NCBI RefSeq assembly: GCF_004965515.1
Contig: NZ_SSHH01000001.1
Coordinates: 1,200,443-1,264,442 of the forward strand
Reading direction: 5' to 3'
DNA from: Alteraurantiacibacter aquimixticola
Lineage (GTDB): Bacteria > Pseudomonadota > Alphaproteobacteria > Sphingomonadales > Sphingomonadaceae
DNA: 64,000 nt
The notes beneath the pieces were generated by a model. The model was not told the DNA's origin. It searched no databases and saw only the letters and a list, made by a program, of their open reading frames with translations. The position numbers and the translations under genes were made by a program. Below are positions 1-7,952 of the stretch, piece by piece (positions within the stretch are counted from its first letter, which is position 1; every line of letters begins with the position of its first letter).

Positions 1-893
1 GGATGCTCCACCTGCAGGCGGGTGTTCATCTCGATGAAGTAGAACTCGCCATTCTCCCACAGGAACTCGATCGTCCCCGCACCGCGATAGCCCATATCGG
101 CCATGGCACTGGCGACGATGCCGCCCATCCGCTCACGCTCTTCGGGCGTGATGACGGGGGAAGGGGCCTCCTCGAACACCTTCTGGTGGCGGCGCTGCAG
201 CGAACAGTCGCGCTCACCCAGATGGATGGCATTGCCATTGCCGTCACCGAAGACCTGGAATTCGATATGCCGCGGATTGCCGAGGTATTTTTCAAGGTAC
301 ATGCGGTCATCGCCGAAAGCCGCCTTGGCCTCCGACATGGCCTGCTTGACGAGGCTTTCGAGCTGGTCCTCGCTCGGGATTACCTTCATGCCCCGGCCGC
401 CACCGCCGGCAGCAGCCTTGGCGAGCACCGGATAGCCGATTTCCTTGGCCACGCGGCGCATCTCGTCGAAATCGGAAACCGCGCCTTCGCTGCCGGGCAC
501 CAGCGGCAGGCCCAGCGCGCCGGCTGTCTTCTTCGCTTCCACCTTGTCGCCCATGGTGCGGATGTGCTCGGGCTTGGGGCCGATCCACTTGATGTCATGC
601 GCCTCGACGATGTCGGCGAATTGCGCATTCTCGGACAGGAAGCCGTAACCCGGATGGATCGCGTCCGCGCCGGAAACTTCGGCGGCGGAGATGATCGCGG
701 CGAAATTGAGGTAGCTTTCCGCGGCAGAGGGCGGGCCGATGCACACGGCCTGGTCGGCCAGGCGCACATGCATGGCGTCGGCATCGGCGGTGGAATGCAC
801 CGCCACCGTCTCGATCCCCATTTCATGCGCCGCCCGGTGGATGCGCAGGGCGATTTCGCCGCGATTGGCGATCAGGATGCGGTTGATGGCCAT
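1..893 (-). CDS. accC: Biotin carboxylase subunit of acetyl-CoA carboxylase (3' end outside window)
   Basis: AccC carboxylates the biotin carried by AccB with ATP and bicarbonate, the first step of fatty acid synthesis in the cytoplasm. About 297 N-terminal residues are visible. They open with [17 protein letters not shown], the biotin-carboxylase N-domain signature, followed by [10 protein letters not shown] and the ATP-grasp glycine loop GGGGRGMK near residues 160-168. The last visible part, [12 protein letters not shown], belongs to the catalytic core. The rest lies left of base 1. The start lies 10 bases after the accB stop on the minus strand, so aroQ, accB and accC probably form one operon. 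The family assignment is very secure. Confidence 0.97.
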   Translation of the reverse strand, partial: MAINRILIANRGEIALRIHRAAHEMGIETVAVHSTADADAMHVRLADQAVCIGPPSAAESYLNFAAIISAAEVSGADAIHPGYGFLSENAQFADIVEAHDIKWIGPKPEHIRTMGDKVEAKKTAGALGLPLVPGSEGAVSDFDEMRRVAKEIGYPVLAKAAAGGGGRGMKVIPSEDQLESLVKQAMSEAKAAFGDDRMYLEKYLGNPRHIEFQVFGDGNGNAIHLGERDCSLQRRHQKVFEEAPSPVITPEERERMGGIVASAMADMGYRGAGTIEFLWENGEFYFIEMNTRLQVEH

Positions 894-903
894 GGCGCCC
901 GCC

Positions 904-1431
904 TCAGCCGATCACGACCAGCGGCTGGTCATATTCGACCGGCTGGCCATTATCGATCAGCAGCTGCTTGATGGTGCCATCGGCAGGCGCGGTGATCGGG
1001 TTCATCACCTTCATCGCCTCGACGATCAGCAGCGTGTCGCCCGCCTTCACATTGTCGCCGACCCGCACGAAAGGCGCGGCGCCGGGCTCGGGGTAGAGAT
1101 AGGCCGTGCCGACCATGGGCGATTTCACCGCGTTGGAAAGGTCGGCAGGGGCTTCGGCAGCAGGTGCTGCTGCCGCAGGAGCGGCAGGGGCTACGGGAGC
1201 GCGGGCTGCTGCCTGCGCGGCCTCCGCCTGCCCGATTGCCGCAATCTGCTCGGGTGAAAGCTGCGAGATACCGGAACTACCACCGCGCGCGACGCGCACC
1301 TTGCGGTCGCCATCTTCCACCTCGATCTCGGTCAGGCCGGTTTCGGCCAGCAGTTCGGCCAGTTCTCGCACCAGTTTGGCGTCGATATTCATGGCAGTCT
1401 TGCGCCCGTGGGAGCCCTTGTTGTCGGACAT
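904..1431 (-). CDS. accB: Biotin carboxyl carrier protein of acetyl-CoA carboxylase
   Basis: This 175-residue protein carries biotin between AccC and the carboxyltransferase. The biotinyl domain fills the C-terminal 80 residues and contains EAMKVMNP with the acceptor lysine at about position 141. A flexible Ala/Pro-rich linker lies at about residues 70-100, as in other BCCPs. The ATG at 1431 is preferred because AGAGG lies six bases upstream. An internal ATG at 1392 would remove 13 residues but has no visible ribosome binding site. It is followed closely by accC and preceded by aroQ. Confidence 0.97.
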   Translation of the reverse strand: MSDNKGSHGRKTAMNIDAKLVRELAELLAETGLTEIEVEDGDRKVRVARGGSSGISQLSPEQIAAIGQAEAAQAAARAPVAPAAPAAAAPAAEAPADLSNAVKSPMVGTAYLYPEPGAAPFVRVGDNVKAGDTLLIVEAMKVMNPITAPADGTIKQLLIDNGQPVEYDQPLVVIG

Positions 1432-1530
1432 GCAAACCTCTTGCTGGGTTAATCTTGTGGCAAGGTCGCTAGAAGGTGCGGCGCATCAAGGCAAGGCCCG
1501 CGCGCGGCAAATCAAGCGGCTTCGCGCGGG

Positions 1531-1965
1531 TTAGAGTTGTGCGGCGGCTTCGAGCGCCAGTTCGTATCCATAGGTGCCAAGGCCGGAAATCGTACCCTTG
1601 GCCGCCATGGCGACGAAGCTCTTGTGGCGATAGGCCTCGCGCGCGTGCGGATTGGAAATATGCACCTCGATCACCGGCACCTTGATGGAGCGGATCGCGT
1701 CATAAAGCGCCAGGCTGGTATGGGTGAGCGCGCCGGCATTGAGCAGCACGGCTTTCGCGCCTTCTGCCTGCGCCTCGTGCAGCCAGTCGCACAAATGGCC
1801 TTCGTGATTGGACTGGCGGACATCGACTTCGAGGCCGAGCGCCTTCGCCCGGTCCTCCAGCCGTCCTGCCACATCGTCCAGCGTGTCCGACCCGTAAATC
1901 TCCGGCTCTCTCAGCCCGAGCAGGTTCAGGTTCGGTCCGTTCAGGACATAGACCTTGTCTGCCAT
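1531..1965 (-). CDS. aroQ: Type II 3-dehydroquinate dehydratase
   Basis: The enzyme removes water from 3-dehydroquinate to give 3-dehydroshikimate in the shikimate pathway. The 144 residues are the usual size of the type II dodecameric enzyme. They show NGPNLNLLG at residues 8-16, the active-site lid region after it, VHISNPHAREAYRHKS and the C-terminal GLGTYGYELAL. The start MADKVYVLNG was chosen because everything upstream in frame lacks family similarity. It lies about 100 bases upstream of accB on the same strand, an order common in alphaproteobacteria. Confidence 0.96.
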   Translation of the reverse strand: MADKVYVLNGPNLNLLGLREPEIYGSDTLDDVAGRLEDRAKALGLEVDVRQSNHEGHLCDWLHEAQAEGAKAVLLNAGALTHTSLALYDAIRSIKVPVIEVHISNPHAREAYRHKSFVAMAAKGTISGLGTYGYELALEAAAQL

Positions 1966-2020
1966 GTCAGCATATTCCCCTTCTCGCCGCAGGCCATAGC
2001 GGCAAGAACGGGGCGGGGTA

Positions 2021-2046
2021 AAGCGGGCAGCGCGTGCTGCCCGCTT
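2021..2046 (-). terminator. Probable intrinsic terminator after the holin gene
   Basis: A perfect 11-bp stem (AAGCGGGCAGC / GCTGCCCGCTT) with a 4-base loop starts 8 bases past the stop codon of the holin gene. Read on the minus strand the stem is followed by only a short T run, so termination strength is uncertain. It separates the holin from aroQ. Confidence 0.5.
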
Positions 2047-2054
2047 GCGCCTCC

Positions 2055-2468
2055 CTATTTCTCCACGCCCTTGATCTTCCCCCACTGGCGCGCGGCGGTG
2101 TAGCCGAGATAGCCGGTACCGAAGAGGGCGTAGAGCGGTTCGGGCAGGCCGTTGAGGTAATCGTTTATGCCCTTGGCGATGTCCTTCGCGGTGCCGGGCA
2201 GGAAAGCGGCGAGCATGCCCATGGGCAGGGCGAACAGCAGCAGCGTGTACATGACGTAAAGGAAGCTGGGCCGGGCACGGCTTGTCCAGGGGTCCTGCGA
2301 ATTCGCCTCGGCGATGATCGCGGCGATCTGTGCCTCGATCAGCTGCAATTCCTGTGTCCCTTCGAGCTTGAGCAGTTCGAGCTTGGCGCGATCACGCGCA
2401 GCCTTGTCAGGGATAACCTTGTCGATGATCGAGGTGACGGGGCCGATGAGGGATTCGAGAAGGGCCAT
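2055..2468 (-). CDS. Three-helix holin of the gene-transfer-agent type
   Basis: This 137-residue protein resembles the Holin_3TMs family linked to release of gene transfer agents (GTAs). The N-terminal third is charged and helical (RAKLELLKLEGTQELQLIEAQ). RARPSFLYVMYTLLLFALPMGM then starts the membrane part, followed by helices near LAAFLPG and LYALFGTGYLGYTAARQW. Holins let phage or GTA particles leave by permeabilising the inner membrane. No capsid, terminase, tail or endolysin gene lies nearby, so this is a stand-alone copy. It is transcribed away from the TonB receptor and shares a 224-base intergenic region with it. Family call from remembered sequence pattern; role inferred. Confidence 0.75.
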   Translation of the reverse strand: MALLESLIGPVTSIIDKVIPDKAARDRAKLELLKLEGTQELQLIEAQIAAIIAEANSQDPWTSRARPSFLYVMYTLLLFALPMGMLAAFLPGTAKDIAKGINDYLNGLPEPLYALFGTGYLGYTAARQWGKIKGVEK

Positions 2469-2563
2469 GTTATGCGTTCCATATTATTGCGACTCGTCAA
2501 CGGGTTGGCGGGTTCATACGACTGTAGGAAAGCGCATAATGATCGCGGGAGGTTCTCCTCCTC

Positions 2564-2582
2564 TATTTGACTTTCACAAATA
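2564..2582. promoter_or_regulatory. Operator O1 of a shared 19-bp palindrome (TonB receptor promoter region)
   Basis: TATTTGACTTTCACAAATA is an inverted repeat matching TTTTTGA-N5-TCAAAAA at the key TTTGA and CAAA positions. It lies 24 bp (start to start) before a second copy. Related palindromes precede the gene at 5267 and the marR gene at 9406. Binding by the MarR protein encoded in this locus is inferred. Confidence 0.55.
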
Positions 2583-2587
2583 ACTTG

Positions 2588-2606
2588 CTTTTGCCATCGT
2601 CAAAAA
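2588..2606. promoter_or_regulatory. Operator O2 of the shared 19-bp palindrome (TonB receptor promoter region)
   Basis: CTTTTGCCATCGTCAAAAA fits TTTTTGA-N5-TCAAAAA with mismatches at the first and seventh bases of the left arm. O1 and O2 are about two helical turns apart, which would allow two regulator dimers to bind side by side. They lie 86-129 bases upstream of the receptor start. Confidence 0.55.
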
Positions 2607-2692
2607 TATGGTGGCGGATGCGACCTCCGACGGTCGGGACCTGCGTCCCGGTACGGCAAAGAGCTTTTCGGAGGCGGGGTTGGGAGAACGAT

Positions 2693-5155
2693 ATGAGCTG
2701 GAAGAGCGGAATTGCCCGCAGGGTGGCGCTTGCCACGTCCTGCGGTGTCGCGGCCTTTGCCATGCCGGCATTTGCACAACAGGAAAACGAAGGCGGGGAG
2801 CAGGCTTCCTCGCGCCCGGGCGGCACGATCATCGTGACTGCGGAACGGCGCGAGACGGATCTGCAGGATACGCCGCTGTCGATCGTCGCAGTCACGCCGG
2901 AGGTAATCGAGGCGAAGGGGATCGAGAACCTGCAGGATCTCGCCACCTTTACGCCGAACCTCAACATTACCGGCGGGCGCGGAAGCGGCAATTCCAATCC
3001 GACCTTCTCGATCCGCGGCGTTTCCGGCGGCGGGGGCGCCACGGGTGAACGCGGTGTAGGCCTCTATCTCGATGGCATCTATGTGCCGCGCACCAACGGT
3101 TCTGTCCTGCGCGTGCTTGATATCGAGCGCGTAGAAGTTCTGCGCGGGCCGCAGGGCACGCTGTTCGGGCGCAATTCCACCGGCGGCGCCATTCGCTATT
3201 TCACGAAGCGGCCCGATCCTAGCGCGACCGAGGGCTATATCCGCGCGACTGTTGCCAATATGGAGCGGCACGATCTCGTCGCAGCGCTCAACGTGCCGCT
3301 GGGCGACTATGCGGCCGTGCGCGTCCAGGGCGCCTATCTGAACCAGGGTGGCTGGGTGCAGCGCGGGCCGCAGGACCTGGGCCGCACCACCGACTATATC
3401 GGCCGCGCGGACCTCATGTTCGAGCCAAGCAGCGATTTCACCGTTGATCTCGGCTTTATCTATTCCGATTCGAGCAGCAACGGCACGCCGCACGTATTCG
3501 AGGAGTTCGACATGCGGCCCGGCCTCGAGGGCTTCTGGGAAGGCAATTACGGCGATTGGCTGAACGATGCGCTCAAGGCCGACGGGCAGGACCCGATCGC
3601 CGCCTATAACGATCCGCGCATCGTGATCGACGACTTCACCGCACCGGGCTTCTGCCTGATCGACGATTTCGATCCCGACTTCGACGATGCGTGCCTGCAA
3701 TTCGACGATACCGAATACTGGCAGGCCTCGGCAAACCTCACCTACGACCTGTCGGACACGGTCAGCTTGTCGAGCGTCACCGGTATCTCCGGTCTGGACA
3801 ATCGCAGCAACCTGGACTGGCAGTATCTCGGTACCGAGGCGCGCTACAACCAGATCACTTCGGATACGTTCTATTCCGAACTGCAGCTCAACGCCGCGTT
3901 GTTCGAGGATGCGGTCGACCTGGTTCTGGGCGGCAGCTACTTCCACGAAAAGTCGTTCAACGATCAGGAAGTGATCAACCGTCGCGGCACCAGCGATACG
4001 CCGCGCGGCGGGCCGAACGCCAATATCCCGCAGGCCAATGGCAATGCCGACCTCGGCCTGTTCCACCGCACCGATACCGAAACGACGCAGAAATCGGATT
4101 CGGTCGGCCTGTTCGCCAGTGCGACATGGCATGTCACCGAGGACCTGAATTTCACCGGCGGACTTCGCTACGCGCACGACTACAAGTCATACGAGTCGAC
4201 GGAATTCGCGCATGAGACCTTCACTCCGGCCCCCGGAACGGACAGCACGACGGTCTATTCCGACTATAGCTGGGACCAGGTCGATTGGCGCGCTTCGATC
4301 GACTATCACTTCACGCCGGAGTGGATGTGGTACGCGACCGTATCCAAGGCCTACAAGGCTGGCTCCTATGGCGGGCTGGAGATCGTCGATCTCATTCCCG
4401 GCGAGCAGCAGAGCGGCGAGTTCCTGCTCCCCGTCGATCCCGAGAAGGTCGTCAATTACGAGACCGGTATGCGTATCGAGGCCTTCGACGGTGTCCTGCG
4501 CCTCAATCCGACCGTGTTCTTCATGCAGTGGTCGAACCGCCAGGCGGCCCGGCAGGCGCAATGTTCTGGCCAGGCCGGCTGTCCCGAGCCGCCCGGCTTC
4601 CGTATCGAGATCAGCAATACCGGCGATGTCGATATCTACGGTGTCGAGGTGGATGCACAGCTGTTCATCACCGACGACTTCTGGCTCGACGGATCGGCAG
4701 GCTACTCCGGATACGACCTGAAGGACCCGGTCGCCAATGGCGGGCCCAACCTGTTCCCGGGGCCCCCGGAATACAGCTTCAACATCGGCGCCAACTACAT
4801 GACCGAGATCTTCGGCGGCGACCTGACGATGAACCTCAGCTGGGCGCACACCAGCGAACAGCCGACCCATCCGAGCGATGCGGGCGATTCCGCGTATGAG
4901 CTGCCCGCGATTGACCTGGTCAATTTGCGATTGCGCTACGAGCCAGCCAATGCGCCGGTTACGGTCAGCCTGTTTGCCAACAACCTGTTCGACAACACCT
5001 ATGCCAGCTTCGCCACGCGGTTTGGTGGCGGGTATTGGGATCGCGGCGGGCCAGTCCAGATCCAGATCCCCGCTTCGGCGCCGGAACGTTCGGCCCTCTT
5101 CGTCGTGCGCGGGAAACCGCGCGAGGTGGGCGTGACCTTGCAGTACGACTTCTGA
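2693..5155 (+). CDS. TonB-dependent outer-membrane receptor
   Basis: An 820-residue outer-membrane channel that imports a bound substrate using energy from TonB. It has a signal peptide ending at AMPAFAQ, a TonB box (GGTIIVTAERRE), a plug domain (LQDTPLSIVAVTPEVIEA to the FGRNSTGGAIRYFTKRP signature) and a long beta-barrel ending in the aromatic residue of LQYDF. Start ATG at 2693 gives a clean signal peptide. The sequence resembles the sphingomonad receptors often found beside catabolic genes, not a recognised siderophore receptor. The substrate is unknown. Two palindromic operators lie upstream and a strong terminator downstream, so it is probably its own transcript within a MarR-controlled regulon. 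Confidence 0.93.
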   Translation: MSWKSGIARRVALATSCGVAAFAMPAFAQQENEGGEQASSRPGGTIIVTAERRETDLQDTPLSIVAVTPEVIEAKGIENLQDLATFTPNLNITGGRGSGNSNPTFSIRGVSGGGGATGERGVGLYLDGIYVPRTNGSVLRVLDIERVEVLRGPQGTLFGRNSTGGAIRYFTKRPDPSATEGYIRATVANMERHDLVAALNVPLGDYAAVRVQGAYLNQGGWVQRGPQDLGRTTDYIGRADLMFEPSSDFTVDLGFIYSDSSSNGTPHVFEEFDMRPGLEGFWEGNYGDWLNDALKADGQDPIAAYNDPRIVIDDFTAPGFCLIDDFDPDFDDACLQFDDTEYWQASANLTYDLSDTVSLSSVTGISGLDNRSNLDWQYLGTEARYNQITSDTFYSELQLNAALFEDAVDLVLGGSYFHEKSFNDQEVINRRGTSDTPRGGPNANIPQANGNADLGLFHRTDTETTQKSDSVGLFASATWHVTEDLNFTGGLRYAHDYKSYESTEFAHETFTPAPGTDSTTVYSDYSWDQVDWRASIDYHFTPEWMWYATVSKAYKAGSYGGLEIVDLIPGEQQSGEFLLPVDPEKVVNYETGMRIEAFDGVLRLNPTVFFMQWSNRQAARQAQCSGQAGCPEPPGFRIEISNTGDVDIYGVEVDAQLFITDDFWLDGSAGYSGYDLKDPVANGGPNLFPGPPEYSFNIGANYMTEIFGGDLTMNLSWAHTSEQPTHPSDAGDSAYELPAIDLVNLRLRYEPANAPVTVSLFANNLFDNTYASFATRFGGGYWDRGGPVQIQIPASAPERSALFVVRGKPREVGVTLQYDF

Positions 5156-5163
5156 TAGGTGTT

Positions 5164-5208
5164 CCCGCCCGTGCCATTATCAGGCTGGCACGGGCGGGGA
5201 TGCTTTTA
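5164..5208 (+). terminator. Intrinsic terminator after the TonB receptor
   Basis: A perfect 13-bp stem (CCCGCCCGTGCCA / TGGCACGGGCGGG) with a 9-base loop is followed by GATGCTTTT. It begins 8 bases after the receptor stop and separates the receptor from the next operon. Confidence 0.85.
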
Positions 5209-5211
5209 AGC

Positions 5212-5245
5212 TTGGCTTCATCCACGTTTTTGATATAGTCAAAAA
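5212..5245 (+). promoter_or_regulatory. Promoter with overlapping operator O3
   Basis: TTGGCT (5212-5217) and TATAGT (5234-5239), 16 bases apart, look like a sigma-70 type promoter. The best copy of the palindrome, TTTTTGATATAGTCAAAAA at 5227-5245, has perfect 7-bp arms and covers the -10 element. A bound repressor there would block polymerase. It controls the operon starting at 5267. Confidence 0.6.
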
Positions 5246-5266
5246 GCTATCAGGGTTGGGATTGTG

Positions 5267-6199
5267 ATGGTGAGAAGGTATTTTGGAACCGGCGGCGCTG
5301 TGCGCGGCCTTGCGATCGGCATGGCGCTGGCGGCTGGCTTTACCCAGGCGGCCCACGCGCAAGAACAGGATGCGCCCGAGCAGCCGGTCATCGAATTCGA
5401 ATATACGCCGATCAGTGCGGAACGGCTGAACGAGATGGTGCCCAAGCATCCGGGCTATCTGGGTGCGCTGGCGCCTGCCAATCTCAATGCCGATCGTCCG
5501 CCGGCGCCGATCAATGTGACCGGCACATGGTTCGTGGACCTGTCGGCAGGTTTCAGTCACTTCCTGTTCGGGCCGGACTATCCCCCGTTCGGTCCGGAGG
5601 GGATCGAGGCGCTGATCGAGGCGCCGAAGGCCGCCGCACGCAACGAGACTTATCGCGATGCGATCGGCCAGTGTTACCCGCCGGGCATGCCGATGATCAT
5701 GACGCGCGTCTGGCCGCATGCCTTCATCCAGTTGCCGACGGCGATCTACATGATCTCCGGCTTCAACAATTCGGTCCGTACGATCTTCCTCGACGGGCGC
5801 GAGTTCAGCGATCCGAACATCGTCGTGCCCAGCTACAATGGCGAAAGCATCGGCCATTTCGAAGGCGACACGCTGGTCGTGCGCAGCAAGTATTTCGAGC
5901 CCGACAACCACTTTATCGATCGCGGCATCCCCATCTCCTACGACTTCGAGATGGAGGAGCGGATCCGCCTGCTGGAAGGCGGGACGGTGATGGAGATCGA
6001 GTTCATCATGACCGATCCCAACATGTGGGAAGGCGAGTGGCGCTCCACCAAGCGCTTCGGCCGCCAGGACTATACCGACATCAACGAAAGCAACTGCATC
6101 CTTGCCTACAACGCCAACCTGCCGGGCACCGACCTCGGCAGCGAGACGGCCGAGGATCGCGGCTACAGCAATATCGAGGGAGTCTCCGACGATGAGTAG
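5267..6199 (+). CDS. Secreted protein of unknown function with EGDTLVV motif (paralogue of the gene at 7032)
   Basis: A 310-residue protein with a signal peptide ending near HAQEQ. I do not recognise a named enzyme family. It shares an ordered set of motifs with the gene at 7032: a Cys before PPGMP, a DGRE segment, IGHFEGDTLVV, an ERIRL segment, MTDP and a late Cys (NESNC). The two are therefore paralogues, and the conserved cysteines may form a disulfide in the periplasm. ATG at 5267 follows a GTG at 5264; either may be used. The stop overlaps the next start by 8 bases, indicating translational coupling with the DUF6152 gene. Confidence 0.82.
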   Translation: MVRRYFGTGGAVRGLAIGMALAAGFTQAAHAQEQDAPEQPVIEFEYTPISAERLNEMVPKHPGYLGALAPANLNADRPPAPINVTGTWFVDLSAGFSHFLFGPDYPPFGPEGIEALIEAPKAAARNETYRDAIGQCYPPGMPMIMTRVWPHAFIQLPTAIYMISGFNNSVRTIFLDGREFSDPNIVVPSYNGESIGHFEGDTLVVRSKYFEPDNHFIDRGIPISYDFEMEERIRLLEGGTVMEIEFIMTDPNMWEGEWRSTKRFGRQDYTDINESNCILAYNANLPGTDLGSETAEDRGYSNIEGVSDDE

Positions 6200-6605
6200 A
6201 AAAGCGGCACTCGCCGTGCTGGCAAGCCTGGGCGTGGTCGCGCTGGCGGCACCCGCGGCATCGCATCACAGCTTTGCCATGTTCGACCAGCGGCAGATGA
6301 TGACGCTGGAAGGCACGGTGAAGGAATTCCAGTGGACCAATCCGCATGCCTTTATCGAGCTGGAGGTCGACAACGGCCGCACCAAGCAATCGTGGAGCAT
6401 CGAGCTCAACAGCCCGAACAATCTGACCCGCCAGGGCTGGCGCCGCACGTCGCTGCGTCCGGGTGAGCGGATCACGCTGCGCATGGCGCCGCTTCGCAAT
6501 GGAGAGCATGGCGGGCTGTTCCTCGACCTGACCAAGGCGGACGGCACCGTCCTCGATTCCGGACTTCCCAAGAACGGGCAGCCGGTCAACGTGCCGCAAT
6601 TCTGA
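6192..6605 (+). CDS. DUF6152 family secreted protein, copy 1
   Basis: A 137-residue protein with a signal peptide ending near APAAS, after which the chain begins HHSFAMFD. The body is predicted beta-rich and contains EFQWTNPHAFIELEV and SIELNSPNNL, both repeated in the next gene. I assign it to DUF6152, a family of unknown function common beside EGDTLVV proteins in sphingomonads and acidobacteria. If the signal peptidase cuts after the serine, the mature protein starts with two histidines, a possible metal site (inference). It overlaps the upstream gene by 8 bases and is followed 18 bases later by its paralogue. Confidence 0.85.
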   Translation: MSRKAALAVLASLGVVALAAPAASHHSFAMFDQRQMMTLEGTVKEFQWTNPHAFIELEVDNGRTKQSWSIELNSPNNLTRQGWRRTSLRPGERITLRMAPLRNGEHGGLFLDLTKADGTVLDSGLPKNGQPVNVPQF

Positions 6606-6623
6606 TCGCAGGAGGTATCGGCG

Positions 6624-7001
6624 ATGAAACTTTCAACAAAGCTCGCATTGGCCGTTTGCAGCATGAGCGTGCTGACCGTGCCCGTGGCGGCGCATCACAG
6701 CTATTCCATGTTCGACATGACCAAGACCGTGGTGCTCGATGCCAAGGTCGTCCAGTTCCGCTGGCAGAACCCGCACGCCTTCATCCGCGTGGAGGTTCCG
6801 GTCGGCAACGAGGTCGAACAGTGGTCGATCGAAATGACCAGTCCCAACAACCTCGTGCAGGAAGGCTGGACGCGCACCATGCTGCGCACCGGTGACAGGG
6901 TGGAACTTTACGTCCATCCCCTGCGTAGCGGCGCACGCGGCGGCGCCTATGCCGGCATCCGCCTGGCGGACGGGCGCACTTTGGGTACAGTCGAAGAATA
7001 A
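6624..7001 (+). CDS. DUF6152 family secreted protein, copy 2
   Basis: A 125-residue paralogue of the preceding protein. The signal peptide ends VPVAA and the predicted mature chain begins HHSYSMFD. It shares FRWQNPHAFIRVEV, SIEMTSPNNL and HPLRSGARGG with copy 1. The start has an AGGAGG-like site (GCAGGAGG) upstream at a normal distance. Tandem duplication followed by divergence is evident. Two copies in one operon suggest either a heterodimer or two related ligands, but nothing in the sequence settles which. Confidence 0.85.
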   Translation: MKLSTKLALAVCSMSVLTVPVAAHHSYSMFDMTKTVVLDAKVVQFRWQNPHAFIRVEVPVGNEVEQWSIEMTSPNNLVQEGWTRTMLRTGDRVELYVHPLRSGARGGAYAGIRLADGRTLGTVEE

Positions 7002-7031
7002 CAACCCGGGAGAGGGGTGGAGGTTATGGTG

Positions 7032-7820
7032 ATGAAAAGCGGCGCGATGGCCGCCCTGGCAGGTGTCGCCCTTGTGGCAATGGCGGGCGCGGCACAGGCA
7101 CAGCTGGGGGCGGCAACAAGCTCTCCCGTACCCGAGGGCATCGAAGCGGAACAGAGCGCGGGCTTTGCCAAGGGCCGCTATCACGAGCTGGATAATTTGC
7201 CCGACTGGGGTGGCATCTGGTTCCTCGCCCGCGGCGGCCCGCTGCCGCAGCCGAGCCTCAAGGGCGAATATCTTGAACGCTGGCAACGCTGGCGCGATCA
7301 GGTGATCGAGAATGACGGGGTGGAGCTGCGCAGCCGCTCCAATTGCAGCCCGCCGGGCCTGCCGCGCATCATGCAGCTGGCACAGTATCCCTACGAGTTC
7401 CTGTTCACGCCCGGTCGCGTGACGATCAACCAGGAAGCCTGGATGCAGACGCGCACGATCTGGACCGATGGCCGCGAGCATCCGGAAGACCCGGATCCGA
7501 CTTTCCACGGCCATTCGATCGGCCATTGGGAAGGCGATACGCTGGTGGTCGATACCATTGCCATTTCCGACACGCTGGAGTTCGGTGAAGGCGGCAAGCA
7601 TTCCGACCAGTTCCGTCTGGAGGAGCGTATCCATCTGGACCCCGAAAATCCCGACGTGCTGGTGAACGAGATGCGCATGACCGATCCGGTCGCGCTGGCG
7701 GAGCCTTACGAAGTGACTGTCAGCTATCGCCGCGACCGGCATGGCGCGCTGATCGAATTCCAGTGTGCGGAGAACGATCGCAATCCCGTGAATGAGGACG
7801 GCGAGACGCTCTACCTCTGA
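7032..7820 (+). CDS. Secreted protein of unknown function with GHSIGHWEGDTLVVDT motif
   Basis: A 262-residue secreted protein whose signal peptide ends at GAAQAQ. ATG at 7032 lies 8 bases after GGTGGAGG; ATG at 7026 and GTG at 7017 are too close to that site. Shared landmarks with the gene at 5267 are CSPPGLP, TIWTDGRE, the GHSIGHWEGDTLVVDT core, LEERIHL, MRMTDP and FQCAENDRN. The family is widespread but has no function known to me. Being cotranscribed with two DUF6152 genes and near a TonB receptor and an MFS carrier points to periplasmic handling of an imported compound. That role is inference. Confidence 0.82.
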   Translation: MKSGAMAALAGVALVAMAGAAQAQLGAATSSPVPEGIEAEQSAGFAKGRYHELDNLPDWGGIWFLARGGPLPQPSLKGEYLERWQRWRDQVIENDGVELRSRSNCSPPGLPRIMQLAQYPYEFLFTPGRVTINQEAWMQTRTIWTDGREHPEDPDPTFHGHSIGHWEGDTLVVDTIAISDTLEFGEGGKHSDQFRLEERIHLDPENPDVLVNEMRMTDPVALAEPYEVTVSYRRDRHGALIEFQCAENDRNPVNEDGETLYL

Positions 7821-7952
7821 TCCCGCTCGGGCGGCACGGCGCCGGTTGGCAAAATAGCCATTGCACGCAGCTTGAATTGCTGCATCCTGCCGCCCGTCCG
7901 ATGGGGCACTTTCGCGCATGACGGAAGGCCCCTCTGCATGGGAGGGATGCGG

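Noticed and set aside
3..971. Long open frame on the plus strand opposite accC
   Set aside because: The minus strand encodes an unmistakable biotin carboxylase; the other frame is a by-product of GC-rich codon bias.
2600..4177. 525-codon open frame antisense to the TonB receptor
   Set aside because: No recognisable protein features; it mirrors the receptor's codon pattern.
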